From: an uncultured Pelagibacteraceae bacterium
Lineage (GTDB): Bacteria; Pseudomonadota; Alphaproteobacteria; Pelagibacterales; Pelagibacteraceae
Length of the DNA: 42,838 bases
Direction: 5' to 3'
Assembly: GCA_902620265.1 (NCBI GenBank)
Contig: CACNHI010000004.1
Location: 1-42,838, forward strand
Part shown: positions 1-9,708 of the stretch, piece after piece
How positions within the stretch are numbered: the stretch's first letter is position 1
Layout of the letters: each line of letters starts with the position of its first letter
Position numbers and translations under genes: made by a program
The notes under the pieces: generated by a model
The model's database searches: none
What the model saw: the letters and a program-made list of their open reading frames with translations, nothing else
Told to the model about the DNA's origin: nothing

Positions 1-66
1 TTTTTGATCATACTCTTTAACAGTACCGATAATATCCAGTGTTATATGTTCACCAACTTTTGTCAT
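1..66 (-). CDS. N-terminus of a CDS running off the window (MTKVGEHITLDIIGTVKEYDQK...); possibly an S-adenosylmethionine decarboxylase-like protein given the adjacent MTA salvage genes
   Basis: Reverse-complement ORF from ATG at 66 to the window edge; identity guessed mainly from context. Confidence 0.3.
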   Translation of the reverse strand, partial: MTKVGEHITLDIIGTVKEYDQK

Positions 67-75
67 AAAAAATTG

Positions 76-735
76 TTAATTTTTTTTATAGTTTTTAATT
101 TTCTCCAAGATTTTTTTCATTTCATCATCTGAAAGAATCTTGGGCTTTCCTAACTTTATTGCATTTATGTATTGATGACAAATATTTTCAATCTCTTGAG
201 CAAGTTCAAATGCTTCGTTAAGAGATTTGCCAAATGCAACCTGGCCATGATTAGACATAAGGCAAGCTTTTCTTTCTTCAAGTGCACTAAGAATATTTTG
301 AGAGAGTTCTTTTGTACCAAAGGTTGCATATTCTGCACATTTAATATTATTTCCACCTGCTAATGCGACCATATAATGAAATGCTGGGATATTTTTTCCG
401 TGTGCTGAAACAGCTGTAGCATTTGCTGAATGGGCATGAACTATAGCTTTGGCATCTATTTTTTTAATATAAATATCTTGATGAAAGCGCCATTCTGAGG
501 ATGGATTTATTGTTTTGTCTGAAATTTTTTTTAAATTGTTTGTTTCGTTTAATTCAAGAAAAACTATACTTTCAGCTACTAAATCTTCATATTTAATACC
601 CGAAGGTGTGATGAAGAAACCTTCAACTCCATCATTAATTCCTCTCATTGAAATATTACCAGACCTCAAAGGTGAAAGGTTTTCAGTATTAAGTTTTTTT
701 GCATACTTAATTACTTCTTTCTTTATTTCTAACAT
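76..735 (-). CDS. Class II aldolase/adducin family protein (MtnB-like dehydratase or methylthioribulose-1-phosphate aldolase)
   Basis: GNISMR, ITPSGIKYEDL, PSSEWRFHQDIY, VHAHSANATAVSA, SNHGQVAFG motifs of class II aldolases; next to mtnA/mtnP. Confidence 0.85.
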   Translation of the reverse strand: MLEIKKEVIKYAKKLNTENLSPLRSGNISMRGINDGVEGFFITPSGIKYEDLVAESIVFLELNETNNLKKISDKTINPSSEWRFHQDIYIKKIDAKAIVHAHSANATAVSAHGKNIPAFHYMVALAGGNNIKCAEYATFGTKELSQNILSALEERKACLMSNHGQVAFGKSLNEAFELAQEIENICHQYINAIKLGKPKILSDDEMKKILEKIKNYKKN

Positions 736-953
736 TATTTTTTAAGTTTTTTATTAATTTCTCTTTCACAAAAAGATTTGATATCATCAATATTTTTACT
801 CTTATCTAATTTTTTTTGGGCAATAATGCATGCTTTCATTGATTTATCTAAACTGTGAGATCCATATTCAATTCTTGAAATATAAAGCATAAAGAAAGCT
901 ATGATTAAAAATAATAATAAATATCTATTTTTTTTAATTTGATTAAAAATCAT
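735..953 (-). CDS. Small single-TM hypothetical protein
   Basis: 72-aa ORF, one N-terminal hydrophobic helix, start/stop overlaps with neighbours. Confidence 0.6.
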   Translation of the reverse strand: MIFNQIKKNRYLLLFLIIAFFMLYISRIEYGSHSLDKSMKACIIAQKKLDKSKNIDDIKSFCEREINKKLKK

Positions 954-1755
954 TTATAATATTTGCTATATTTTTTTTTGGTTTCCATTTTAATTTTTTT
1001 ATTTTACTTATATCTGCAAATAAACAAGTTCTTTTTTTATTTTTTTTTAATAAAATTTTTTTATTTTTTTTTCTAGCAATAAGCTTTATTAAGTCTGAAA
1101 TTAAAATCTTTTTTCCCGAACCTATGTTATAAATACCCTTAGCTTTATGATTAAATAGTATTCTTATAGCTAAACAAATATCTTTGGTACTAATAAAGTC
1201 TCGATAATGATTAACGTTTTTAAATGTATAATTTTTTTTATCAATTTTTTTTATTATTGATGGTACAACATAATCCTCGCTTTGATTCTTGTGCGTAAAA
1301 CTAAATATTCTAGTAATACAATATGGTATATTATTTTTATTGAATATTTTTATAATATAGTTTTCTGCTCTTAATTTTGTAAGACCATATTTAGAAATTG
1401 GTTTTGTTTTTTTTGTCTCTTTTATTTTTTTATTTGAAAATCCATAAACATGTGAGGTGGAAGCAAAAAAAAACCATTTGATATTCTTTGATTTTAAACA
1501 CTCGTCTACAAGAATTTTTGTTCCAATAAAATTTACTTTATTTGCATAACTATAATTACTTGATACAATTTTTGTTGGAACTACTGCTGCAAAATGGAAT
1601 AGGAAATTAATATTTTTTTTGCTTATCCACTCCCTGACATCTTTTTTTTTAGTTATGTTGCCTTTAAATTTTATAAATTTTTTTGAAGAGTTATATTTTA
1701 TAAATTCCGAGCCCAGTACACCTGTATGTCCAGTTATACCAAAATTATATTTCAT
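943..1755 (-). CDS. NAD-dependent epimerase/dehydratase (SDR) family protein
   Basis: GITGHTGVLGSEF Rossmann motif, YGLTK catalytic motif; start trimmed from 1824 to the Met at 1755 (MKYNFGITGHTG). Confidence 0.8.
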   Translation of the reverse strand: MKYNFGITGHTGVLGSEFIKYNSSKKFIKFKGNITKKKDVREWISKKNINFLFHFAAVVPTKIVSSNYSYANKVNFIGTKILVDECLKSKNIKWFFFASTSHVYGFSNKKIKETKKTKPISKYGLTKLRAENYIIKIFNKNNIPYCITRIFSFTHKNQSEDYVVPSIIKKIDKKNYTFKNVNHYRDFISTKDICLAIRILFNHKAKGIYNIGSGKKILISDLIKLIARKKNKKILLKKNKKRTCLFADISKIKKLKWKPKKNIANIINDF

Positions 1756-2977
1756 CAATTTTAAGTAGTTTTTTTTCAAGAATATTAAGAGTTTCGTCGC
1801 TGATAGGGTTAACATGAATACCAATAAAGAAACCTCTATCCTCTACCTCCTGTGAATTAGGAAATTTATCTTTGCTTCCTTTTAACTTGTAAAGTTTTAC
1901 TGAAGGTTGGTTTAGAAAATTTCCACTTATAATTGGCCTTGTCTCAATAAAATTATCATTAAGATATTTTAAAAATTTTTCCTTTTTTTTTAAAAAAGGT
2001 CTATTTATAAGAATTGGCAGTCCAAACCAACTCGGATCTAAATTTTTAATTGATTCAATAAAAGTGAATTGTCCTGCCCACTTTTTTGAATTTTTTAATT
2101 TACTTATTATCTTATTTCTATTTTTTTTTCTAATTTTTTTAAATCTATTAAGTCTTTTTAATTGAGAGTAACCGATTGCAGCTGATATTTCAGTCGGTCT
2201 TAAATTAAAACCAGAATTTATAAAATTAAATTTTTTATTAGAATTTTTTTTTAAACCTCTGTCCCATCCATGAGCTCTTAAAGAATGAATAATTTGAAAA
2301 TTTTTTTTATCATTACATACAATCATCCCACCTTCGCCAGATGTTATCTGATGTGAGTAATAGAAGGAATAAGTACCAAAATCTCCAAAAGTACCCAAGT
2401 ATTTTTTTTTATACTTTGATCCTAAAGATTCGCATGTATCCTCTATTAGATAAATTTTTCTTTTTTTTGTAATTTTTTTCAGTTCATCCATTTTAGTAGA
2501 GTTTCCTAACACGTGCACAGCCATTATTGCTTTAGTTTTTTTTGTTATATTTTTTTTAATTTGATCTATAGAGGCATTTAATGTTTTGGTATCAATATCT
2601 ATAAACTTTGGTTTTAAGCCTGACTGGACTATTGGCCACAAAGATGTTGACCAGCAAAGAGATGGAATCAAACATTCGTCTCTATAATTAAGATGTTTTT
2701 TTTTTAAAGGGTTTATTAGTGCAAAAAAAGCTAATAAATTTGCAGAAGATCCTGAGTTAACCATTAATGCATATTTAGCACCAACAAATTTTGCAAATTC
2801 TTTTTCAAACTTTTTTGTTAAAACTGACATTGTAATTTGTTTTTTTAGGAGCGTCTGAGCTCCTGCTATTATATCGTCACTCGAAAATGAATCAGGTGTG
2901 AGCAAATATTTTTTTTTTTCGTTCTTAGAATATTTACTAATTAATTTCTTTAAAAATATTTTATCTTTTGAATTCAT
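1745..2977 (-). CDS. DegT/DnrJ/EryC1/StrS aminotransferase family protein (RfbH-like)
   Basis: NSGSSANLLAFFAL, EDTCESLGS, TFGDFGTYSFYYSHQITSGEGGMI, RAHGWDR, NLRPTEISAAIGYSQL. Confidence 0.88.
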   Translation of the reverse strand: MNSKDKIFLKKLISKYSKNEKKKYLLTPDSFSSDDIIAGAQTLLKKQITMSVLTKKFEKEFAKFVGAKYALMVNSGSSANLLAFFALINPLKKKHLNYRDECLIPSLCWSTSLWPIVQSGLKPKFIDIDTKTLNASIDQIKKNITKKTKAIMAVHVLGNSTKMDELKKITKKRKIYLIEDTCESLGSKYKKKYLGTFGDFGTYSFYYSHQITSGEGGMIVCNDKKNFQIIHSLRAHGWDRGLKKNSNKKFNFINSGFNLRPTEISAAIGYSQLKRLNRFKKIRKKNRNKIISKLKNSKKWAGQFTFIESIKNLDPSWFGLPILINRPFLKKKEKFLKYLNDNFIETRPIISGNFLNQPSVKLYKLKGSKDKFPNSQEVEDRGFFIGIHVNPISDETLNILEKKLLKIDEI

Positions 2978-2981
2978 GCCT

Positions 2982-4052
2982 CTAATTAAATAATTTTTTT
3001 AAACCTTTTGTAGATGCTTCGCATATTCCTTTTTCAGTAATAAGACCAGAAATATATTTTGCTGGTGTTATATCAAATGCAAGATTCAATGATTTACTTT
3101 TTTTTGGATATATAAGAATTTTTTTGACATTATTATTTTCATCCAACCCCACTAAATGTGATAATTCTGATGAATCTCTTTCCTCAATTGGTATATCATT
3201 GTAATCTTTGATATCCCAATCAATTGTAGAGCTTGGAAGGGCAACATAAAATGGAACTTTGTTATCTTTAGCAGCTAATGCTTTAAGGTAGGTACCAATT
3301 TTATTACAAACATCCCCATTTCCTAAAGTTCTGTCAGATCCAACTATACACATATCTACTTTACCTCTTTGCATTAATAATCCACCAGTATTGTCTGCAA
3401 TAAGTGTGTTTGGAACTTGCTCTTCGTTAAGCTCAAATGATGTCAGATTAGCACCTTGATTTCTTGGTCTAGTCTCATCTACCCATACATGAATAGGAAT
3501 ACCTTTCTTGTGAGCATGGTAAATTGGAGATGTTGCTGTACCCCAATTAATTGTTGCAAGCCAACCAGCATTACAATGAGTTAAAATATTCACAGTATCT
3601 TTTTTTTTATTATAAATTTCCTCAATTAATTTAAGACCATTTAGTCCAATTTTTTCACAAAATTTTTCATCCTCTTTGCAAATTTCTTTAGCTTCATTTA
3701 AAGCAATTTCAAAAATTTTGTCACTGTTAACTCCTGATAATTTGTTCATCATTCGATCAACTGCCCATTTTAAATTAATTGCAGTAGGCCTTGAATTAAT
3801 AAGTCTCTTTGCTGAATTTTTTAAAAAGGATTGATCATTATTTTCCAAAATTGACAATACCAGTCCATAAGCAGCTGTCGCACCTATTAATGGTGCTCCT
3901 CTTACTTCCATTATTTTGATTGCATTTATTGCATCATTAGCTGTTTTAAGTTCCTTAATTTCAAATATATGAGGTAGTTTTGTTTGATCAATGATTTTAA
4001 CAATATTATTTTCAAACCAAATAGTACAGTATTCTTTTGAATTAATTTTCAT
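2982..4052 (-). CDS. mtnA: S-methyl-5-thioribose-1-phosphate isomerase
   Basis: MEVRGAPLIGATAAYG, ILTHCNAGWLAT, HVWVDETRPRNQGANLTSFEL, DRTLGNGDVCNKIGTY. Confidence 0.94.
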   Translation of the reverse strand: MKINSKEYCTIWFENNIVKIIDQTKLPHIFEIKELKTANDAINAIKIMEVRGAPLIGATAAYGLVLSILENNDQSFLKNSAKRLINSRPTAINLKWAVDRMMNKLSGVNSDKIFEIALNEAKEICKEDEKFCEKIGLNGLKLIEEIYNKKKDTVNILTHCNAGWLATINWGTATSPIYHAHKKGIPIHVWVDETRPRNQGANLTSFELNEEQVPNTLIADNTGGLLMQRGKVDMCIVGSDRTLGNGDVCNKIGTYLKALAAKDNKVPFYVALPSSTIDWDIKDYNDIPIEERDSSELSHLVGLDENNNVKKILIYPKKSKSLNLAFDITPAKYISGLITEKGICEASTKGLKKLFN

Positions 4053-4503
4053 TTTTAATTCTATCTAAACTTTTTTTAGGCCAAATTTTATCTCTATCAT
4101 AAAATTTTTCGTAGCAAATTTTTTTATCCTTTACCTCAATCCATGGATCCTTGTCTTTCAAAAAAATATGAGCTTGTGGTGTAATGGAATTTTCCAAAGT
4201 TTGGGTTCTGATTGCAATTCTGCCTTGCGAGATGTTATATTTACAATAAACGTAAACACCACAAATAATACAAAAATAAGCATTCACACCTTTTCCACTA
4301 CCTGTTGGAAGTTCTATAGATGCAACATCACCCTTGACCTCCAAGTCTTTTTCTAAAACCATAGTGTGAATTACAAAAGATGATCCAGTAGAAATTTTAC
4401 AATCCTTACAATGACAAGCCTGTGTAAATAGTGGCTCATCTTTAATTGTATATTTTACATTTCCACAACCACATCTACCTTTAAGTTCTTTTTTTTTTAT
4501 CAC
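4042..4503 (-). CDS. GFA (glutathione-dependent formaldehyde-activating enzyme-like) family zinc protein
   Basis: GRCGCGNVKYTI, CHCKDCKISTGSSF, CIICGVYVYCK Cys pattern. Confidence 0.85.
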   Translation of the reverse strand: MIKKKELKGRCGCGNVKYTIKDEPLFTQACHCKDCKISTGSSFVIHTMVLEKDLEVKGDVASIELPTGSGKGVNAYFCIICGVYVYCKYNISQGRIAIRTQTLENSITPQAHIFLKDKDPWIEVKDKKICYEKFYDRDKIWPKKSLDRIKNEN

Positions 4504-5369
4504 TTTGACAAAACTCTTCCTGCAATATGTTTTAGTTTTTTTAGAGTTTCTTTTGTTCTTTTTTCTGGAGAAGTAATTATTGCCACATCTAAACAGTTAT
4601 TAGTTGGGTCATTCGGATCAATATGCTTTTCATAATTGTCTATTAAATTTTTAATCATTTCTTTTGCCTTGGCTGCATTATCTAAAAGTACTTTTATAAC
4701 TTTTTGAACATCTACATTTTCATGATCTGGATGCCAACAGTCATAGTCTGTTACCATTGATACTGACGCATATCTTATTTCTGCCTCTCTAGCTAATTTT
4801 GCTTCGGGCATATTTGTCATTCCAATTACATCTGCATTCCAACTTCTATATAAATTGGATTCTGCTAATGTTGAAAACTGCGGTCCCTCCATTACTATAT
4901 ATGTACCTCCTCTTTGATAATCAATATTAGATTTCTTGATTGACTCTTCGCAAGCGTTCATTAAACCATTAGATGTGGGATGGGCCATTGAAACATGCGC
5001 AACTATCTCATCATCAAAAAAAGATTTATTCCTTGCAAAAGTACGATCAATGAATTGGTCTACGATAACAAACTTTCCTGGTGGTAAATTTTCCTTTAAA
5101 GATCCAACAGCAGAAATCGATACTATATCTGATACTCCTAGTTGTTTTAGAGCATCAATATTTGCTCTAAAATTTATTTTAGAGGGCGAAATAAAATGTC
5201 CTTTACCATGCCTTGGTAAAAAATAAACTTCTTTTTGATTATATTTGGTTTTTAATATTTTATCAGATGGTTTTCCCCATGATGTTTTTATTTCTAGAAA
5301 CTCGCGATCTTTGAACTCCTCAATATCATACAAGCCACTTCCACCTATTATAGCTAATTTGTTTGTCAT
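4500..5369 (-). CDS. mtnP: S-methyl-5'-thioadenosine phosphorylase
   Basis: IGGSGLYDIEEF, LPRHGKGHFISPSKINFRANI, MEGPQFSTLAESNLYRSWNADVIGMTNMPEAKLAREAEI, VTDYDCWH. Confidence 0.93.
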   Translation of the reverse strand: MTNKLAIIGGSGLYDIEEFKDREFLEIKTSWGKPSDKILKTKYNQKEVYFLPRHGKGHFISPSKINFRANIDALKQLGVSDIVSISAVGSLKENLPPGKFVIVDQFIDRTFARNKSFFDDEIVAHVSMAHPTSNGLMNACEESIKKSNIDYQRGGTYIVMEGPQFSTLAESNLYRSWNADVIGMTNMPEAKLAREAEIRYASVSMVTDYDCWHPDHENVDVQKVIKVLLDNAAKAKEMIKNLIDNYEKHIDPNDPTNNCLDVAIITSPEKRTKETLKKLKHIAGRVLSK

Positions 5370-5409
5370 ATTATTTAAAATGATTTAGTTATTTATAACG
5401 CATATATTT

Positions 5410-5937
5410 ATGGATTTAAAAGATTATATTAGATCAATACCTGACTATCCTAAAAAGGGAATTTTATTTAGAGACATTACAACTTTAATAAAAGATGAAA
5501 ATGCATTTTCACACTGTATAGACTTAATAGTTGAAAAATCTAAAAATTTTAATTTTAATAAAATTGCTGCAATAGAGTCTAGGGGGTTTGTCTTTGCATC
5601 AGCGGTATCATATTTAATTAAAAAACCTCTTATAATGTTGAGAAAAAAAAATAAGCTTCCTGCTGAAACTTATTCTATTGATTTTGAACTTGAGTATGGA
5701 AAAGCTACTATCGAAGTACATAAAGACTCTATAGGTAAAAACGATAATATATTAATAATTGACGACTTGATTGCGACAGGTGGGACAGCAGAGGCAGCTG
5801 CAAAATTAGTAAAAATTTCTAATGGAAACACATCGGGATTTATTTTTGTAATTAATTTATTTGATCTTGGAGGAAACGATAATTTAAAGAAACAAAATTA
5901 TAGAGTTGAAAGCTTAATTGAATTTCCTGGTCACTAA
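5410..5937 (+). CDS. apt: Adenine phosphoribosyltransferase
   Basis: IPDYPKKGILFRDITTL, AIESRGFVFA, IIDDLIATGGTAEAAAKL PRPP motif. Confidence 0.93.
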   Translation: MDLKDYIRSIPDYPKKGILFRDITTLIKDENAFSHCIDLIVEKSKNFNFNKIAAIESRGFVFASAVSYLIKKPLIMLRKKNKLPAETYSIDFELEYGKATIEVHKDSIGKNDNILIIDDLIATGGTAEAAAKLVKISNGNTSGFIFVINLFDLGGNDNLKKQNYRVESLIEFPGH

Positions 5938-5942
5938 TCAAA

Positions 5943-6836
5943 ATGATAAAAAAACTATACTATAAAATTTTTAAAAGGGATAAAAAAAATATTTATAAAA
6001 TCGAGAATAAAATTAAATATTTTAATGAAAAATATGAAATAGAATTAGTCAAAATAAATAACGCCATAGATGATAAAAAAGAATTAAATCTTTTTCATTC
6101 TGGGCCTCTTGGAGACTTAATTTATTCTTTTCCATTAATAAAAAAACTCTCTGAAAGGCATAAATGTAATCTTTATGTTAATTTAAATAAAAAGTTTACA
6201 TATGAATACTATAAACATACAGGCAAAGGATTTTATATTGATGATAGAACTTATAACTTTTTAATTCCTCTTTTAGAAAAACAAACTTTTATCAGTAAGT
6301 TTAAAAAATATGAAAATGAAAAGATAGATGTTAACTTAGATTTATTTAGAGAAATACCAATATCATTTACATTTAATTCACCTAGATGGTTTTTTGCGAT
6401 TACAGGAGAACACTTTGATCTAAATAATCCAAGTTTATTTGTTGATGAACACGCAAAAATTAAAAATAAAATTATAATACTAAGATCATTTAGATTTAGA
6501 AATATTTATATTAATTATGATTTTTTAAAAAATTATGAGAATTTATTATATGTCGGTGTTGAGGAAGAATATCAGGATTTAAAGAAGAGTATTCCAAACT
6601 TAGAAATGTATAATTGCAAAGATTTGCTAGAAATGGCCCAAATCATTAAATCTTCAAAATTTTTTTTAGGAAATATGTCTGTTGGATATGCATTATCTGA
6701 AACCTTGAAAGTTCCGAGATTACTAGAAGGATGTCCTGAAACCCCATATGTGCAACCTGTTGGAAATAATGGTTTTGATTTTTTTTTTCAACCGCATTTT
6801 GAAAAATTATTTAAGTATTTAAATGACAAATGTTAA
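5943..6836 (+). CDS. Glycosyltransferase-like hypothetical protein (possible heptosyltransferase/GT-B type)
   Basis: HSGPLGDLIYSFPLIKKLSE near the N-terminus and a late MAQIIKSSKFFLGNMSVGYALSE motif resemble ADP-heptose-type folds. Confidence 0.5.
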   Translation: MIKKLYYKIFKRDKKNIYKIENKIKYFNEKYEIELVKINNAIDDKKELNLFHSGPLGDLIYSFPLIKKLSERHKCNLYVNLNKKFTYEYYKHTGKGFYIDDRTYNFLIPLLEKQTFISKFKKYENEKIDVNLDLFREIPISFTFNSPRWFFAITGEHFDLNNPSLFVDEHAKIKNKIIILRSFRFRNIYINYDFLKNYENLLYVGVEEEYQDLKKSIPNLEMYNCKDLLEMAQIIKSSKFFLGNMSVGYALSETLKVPRLLEGCPETPYVQPVGNNGFDFFFQPHFEKLFKYLNDKC

Positions 6837-7779
6837 AAAGAAAAAAGTTGCTTTAATTGTAGGTGGAAGTGGACAATTTGGATTATCACTAAGTAACTTT
6901 CTTCTTAAGAAAAATTATAAAGTTAATATTACAACAAGAAATAAAGCGAAGCATAAAAAAAAGATTAAAAAAAGTATCTTAGTACATAATTTAAATATTT
7001 ATAATTTAAAGAGTATTGATAAAATTATTAAGAAAACAAAACCAAATTATATTTTTTATTTTGCAGGTCAAAGTTCTCCTGCAAAATCATTTTATAAAAA
7101 GAAAGAAACCTATTTAAGCAATGTTGTTGGTTGTAGGAATTTTTTATCAATATTAAAAAAAAACAAACATGATTGTAAATTTATAAATGCTGCCTCATGC
7201 GAAATGTACGGGAATATAAAAGGAAAAATTAAAATTAATTCTCCAAAAAAACCTGTGAGTCCATATGGATATTCGAAAGTTAAATCGTTTAATATTACAA
7301 AGAAATACAGAGTAAAATATAAATTAAAAAGTTATAATGCTGTAATTTTTAATTCCGAGTCCTTTTTAAGGCCAAATGATTATTTAATACCAAAAATATG
7401 TATTGCAGCATTAAATGCTAAAAAATTTCGAATTAAAACAAAATTTGGAGATTTAAATATATCAAGAGAATGGAATTGGTGTGATGAACAATCTAAATAT
7501 TTAATTAAATTTGTAAAAAATAAACCACAAGATTTTATTTTATCAAATGGTAAATCTTTTAAAGCTATACAGATGATAAAATATGCATTTGACTATTTAA
7601 AACTTGATTATAAGAAATTTGTATTATCCGATAGTACTTTTTTTAGAAAAAAAGAAGTTAAAACAAAAACCTCTGATTACAAAACTTGTTTGCTAAGAAA
7701 TAACATCACTAGATATGATAAAATTTATGGTAAATTTCTAATTAAAAATATTATTAAATATTATAAAAAAAAAATATAA
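6823..7779 (+). CDS. NAD-dependent epimerase/dehydratase, GDP-mannose 4,6-dehydratase-like
   Basis: LIVGGSGQFGLSL, FAGQSSPAKSF, AASCEMYG, PVSPYGYSK, FNSESFLRP. Confidence 0.75.
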   Translation: MTNVKKKKVALIVGGSGQFGLSLSNFLLKKNYKVNITTRNKAKHKKKIKKSILVHNLNIYNLKSIDKIIKKTKPNYIFYFAGQSSPAKSFYKKKETYLSNVVGCRNFLSILKKNKHDCKFINAASCEMYGNIKGKIKINSPKKPVSPYGYSKVKSFNITKKYRVKYKLKSYNAVIFNSESFLRPNDYLIPKICIAALNAKKFRIKTKFGDLNISREWNWCDEQSKYLIKFVKNKPQDFILSNGKSFKAIQMIKYAFDYLKLDYKKFVLSDSTFFRKKEVKTKTSDYKTCLLRNNITRYDKIYGKFLIKNIIKYYKKKI

Positions 7780-7885
7780 AATTTTTAGTTTAAATTCTGA
7801 ACCAAGATTTTTTTCCAATAATAGAATTATAAATACCTTTTATTCTCATTTCATATATTTTTCGTTTTTTTTTTTTCATTAATAT

Positions 7886-8635
7886 TTAATATATTAAATA
7901 TTTTATTAAAGCGCTTATAAAATTCAAAGATATGTTTTTAACAGCTATTAAATATCCATAATGCTTTTTATTAAAGTAAAACTTTGACCACATCCAATGC
8001 CAATTTCTTAGTTGCTGAATTGGTTCATTTTCACCAATACCTCCAGAATGTTCAATTAAAGATTTTGTAATAACAAAAATTTTTTCACCTTTTTTTTTCG
8101 TTCTTATACATAGATCATCATTTTCAAGGTATAAAAAAAAATTTTCATCAAAAAAATTATTATCCTGATATTTAGATTTATTTATTAACATTGAAAAGCC
8201 ATCAATAGTATCGACCGATATAATATCGTTATTTTTGAAGTCCTGTTTTTTTTGTCTAGTCTTAAAATTAGGATAGTCTTTATTAATATTTAATGGAGTA
8301 ACAATTGCAAAGTCTTCTATTTTTTTTAAGTAATTAAGTAATATTTCAAGTGTATCTTTTTTAAATCTAACATCTGGATTTAATATATATGCATATTTTG
8401 TATTACTTTTTTTAATACCTATATTATTTGATCCTCCCATTCCAAGGTTTTCTGACATTACAATCTCAATATTGTCATAATTACTCTCTAACATTTTTTT
8501 TAATTTTAAATTTTGTGAATTTTCGACAATTATTTTTTTTGAATTTTTAGGAAGCGAGCTTAAACAGTTATTGATAATTTTCTCGCTTTGATGTGTAACT
8601 ATAATAAAAGTAATTTCATCAATGTGGATATTCAT
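7886..8635 (-). CDS. Glycosyltransferase family 2 protein (rhamnosyltransferase-like)
   Basis: FIIVTHQSEKIINNCLSSL, NLGMGGSNNIGIKKS, ILNPDVRF, FFLYLENDDLC. Confidence 0.82.
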   Translation of the reverse strand: MNIHIDEITFIIVTHQSEKIINNCLSSLPKNSKKIIVENSQNLKLKKMLESNYDNIEIVMSENLGMGGSNNIGIKKSNTKYAYILNPDVRFKKDTLEILLNYLKKIEDFAIVTPLNINKDYPNFKTRQKKQDFKNNDIISVDTIDGFSMLINKSKYQDNNFFDENFFLYLENDDLCIRTKKKGEKIFVITKSLIEHSGGIGENEPIQQLRNWHWMWSKFYFNKKHYGYLIAVKNISLNFISALIKYLIY

Positions 8636-8682
8636 GAATAATTAAAACTATACTTAAATAACCAATTATTGTAAAAAAAAAT

Positions 8683-9708
8683 ATGAAGAAAGTTGTAGTC
8701 ACTGGTGGTTTGGGCTTTATAGGTAGTAATTTGATCAAAATTCTTCTGAAAAAAAAATATTTTGTCATTAATGTAGATAAGGTCACATATTCCTCAAATT
8801 TTTATAATGTAAGAGATTTTTCGAAACACAAAAATTATAAATTTTTTAGATCAGATATTAATAACAAGAAAAACATTTTTAAAATTCTAAATAAATACAA
8901 ACCTAAAGCTGTATTCAATCTTGCTGCAGAGACGCATGTTGACAGATCAATAGATGGTCCTGAAAGTTTTATTAAAAGTAATATTCTTGGTGTTTTTAAT
9001 TTATTGCAAGTTTTTAGAAAATATCATTATAGTTATAAAAATACTTTGTTAATTCATATTTCAACAGACGAAGTTTATGGAGATGTATTGTCTGGCAGAT
9101 CAAAGGAAGATGACGCTTATAAACCTAGTTCACCTTATGCAGCATCAAAAGCATCTTCTGATCATTTGGTATATTCATACATAAGAACATTTAAAATCCC
9201 GGCAATAATAACTAATTGCTCAAATAATTATGGACCTAGGCAACATCCAGAAAAACTTATTCCTAAATTAATTTATAATATTTTAAATAATAAAACTTTA
9301 CCAATCTATGGCAAAGGCACAAATTCAAGGGAGTGGATATTTGTTGATGATCATTGTGAGGCTTTGATTAAAATACTGGAGAAAGGAAAAGCTGGTAATT
9401 TTTATAATATTGGATCAAATTTAAACCTAAACAATATTAAAATTTGTGAAAAACTTTTAAAAATTGCAAAGAATAAAATTAGAACAGGAAAAAATGTAAA
9501 AATTAAATTTGTAAAAGATAGACCAGGTCACGATGAAAGATACGCTCTTAATAGTAATAAATTAATAAATAATATAAAGTGGAAACCAAAAATAAATATT
9601 TTAAATGGATTAAAAAAAACGTTTGATTGGTATTTAAAAAATCCTGGATATTTTTCAAATATAAAAAAAAGAGATATAACTGAGAGATTGGGAAGTAAAT
9701 TTGAATGA
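8683..9708 (+). CDS. rfbB: dTDP-glucose 4,6-dehydratase
   Basis: TGGLGFIGSNLI, NLAAETHVDRSIDGPESFI, ISTDEVYGD, YAASKASSDHLV, NCSNNYGPRQHPEKLIP. Confidence 0.92.
   Translation: MKKVVVTGGLGFIGSNLIKILLKKKYFVINVDKVTYSSNFYNVRDFSKHKNYKFFRSDINNKKNIFKILNKYKPKAVFNLAAETHVDRSIDGPESFIKSNILGVFNLLQVFRKYHYSYKNTLLIHISTDEVYGDVLSGRSKEDDAYKPSSPYAASKASSDHLVYSYIRTFKIPAIITNCSNNYGPRQHPEKLIPKLIYNILNNKTLPIYGKGTNSREWIFVDDHCEALIKILEKGKAGNFYNIGSNLNLNNIKICEKLLKIAKNKIRTGKNVKIKFVKDRPGHDERYALNSNKLINNIKWKPKINILNGLKKTFDWYLKNPGYFSNIKKRDITERLGSKFE

Noticed and set aside
165-745. Track ORFs 165..356, 172..363 and 515..745
   Set aside because: They lie inside the class II aldolase-family gene in other frames/strand and carry no recognisable motif; the aldolase reading is strongly supported.
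4168-5226. Track ORFs 4168..4356 + and 4936..5226 +
   Set aside because: Antisense to the GFA-family gene and mtnP; best explained as shadow ORFs.
5370-5409. Possible riboswitch between mtnP and apt
   Set aside because: The gap is only 40 bp and shows no structured aptamer; it is just a short divergent promoter region.
7790-7879. 29-aa minus-strand ORF MKKKKRKIYEMRIKGIYNSIIGKKSWFRI in the 7780-7885 gap
   Set aside because: Starts within a 12-T tract, very short and Lys-rich; could be random AT-rich sequence or a gene remnant, with no independent support.
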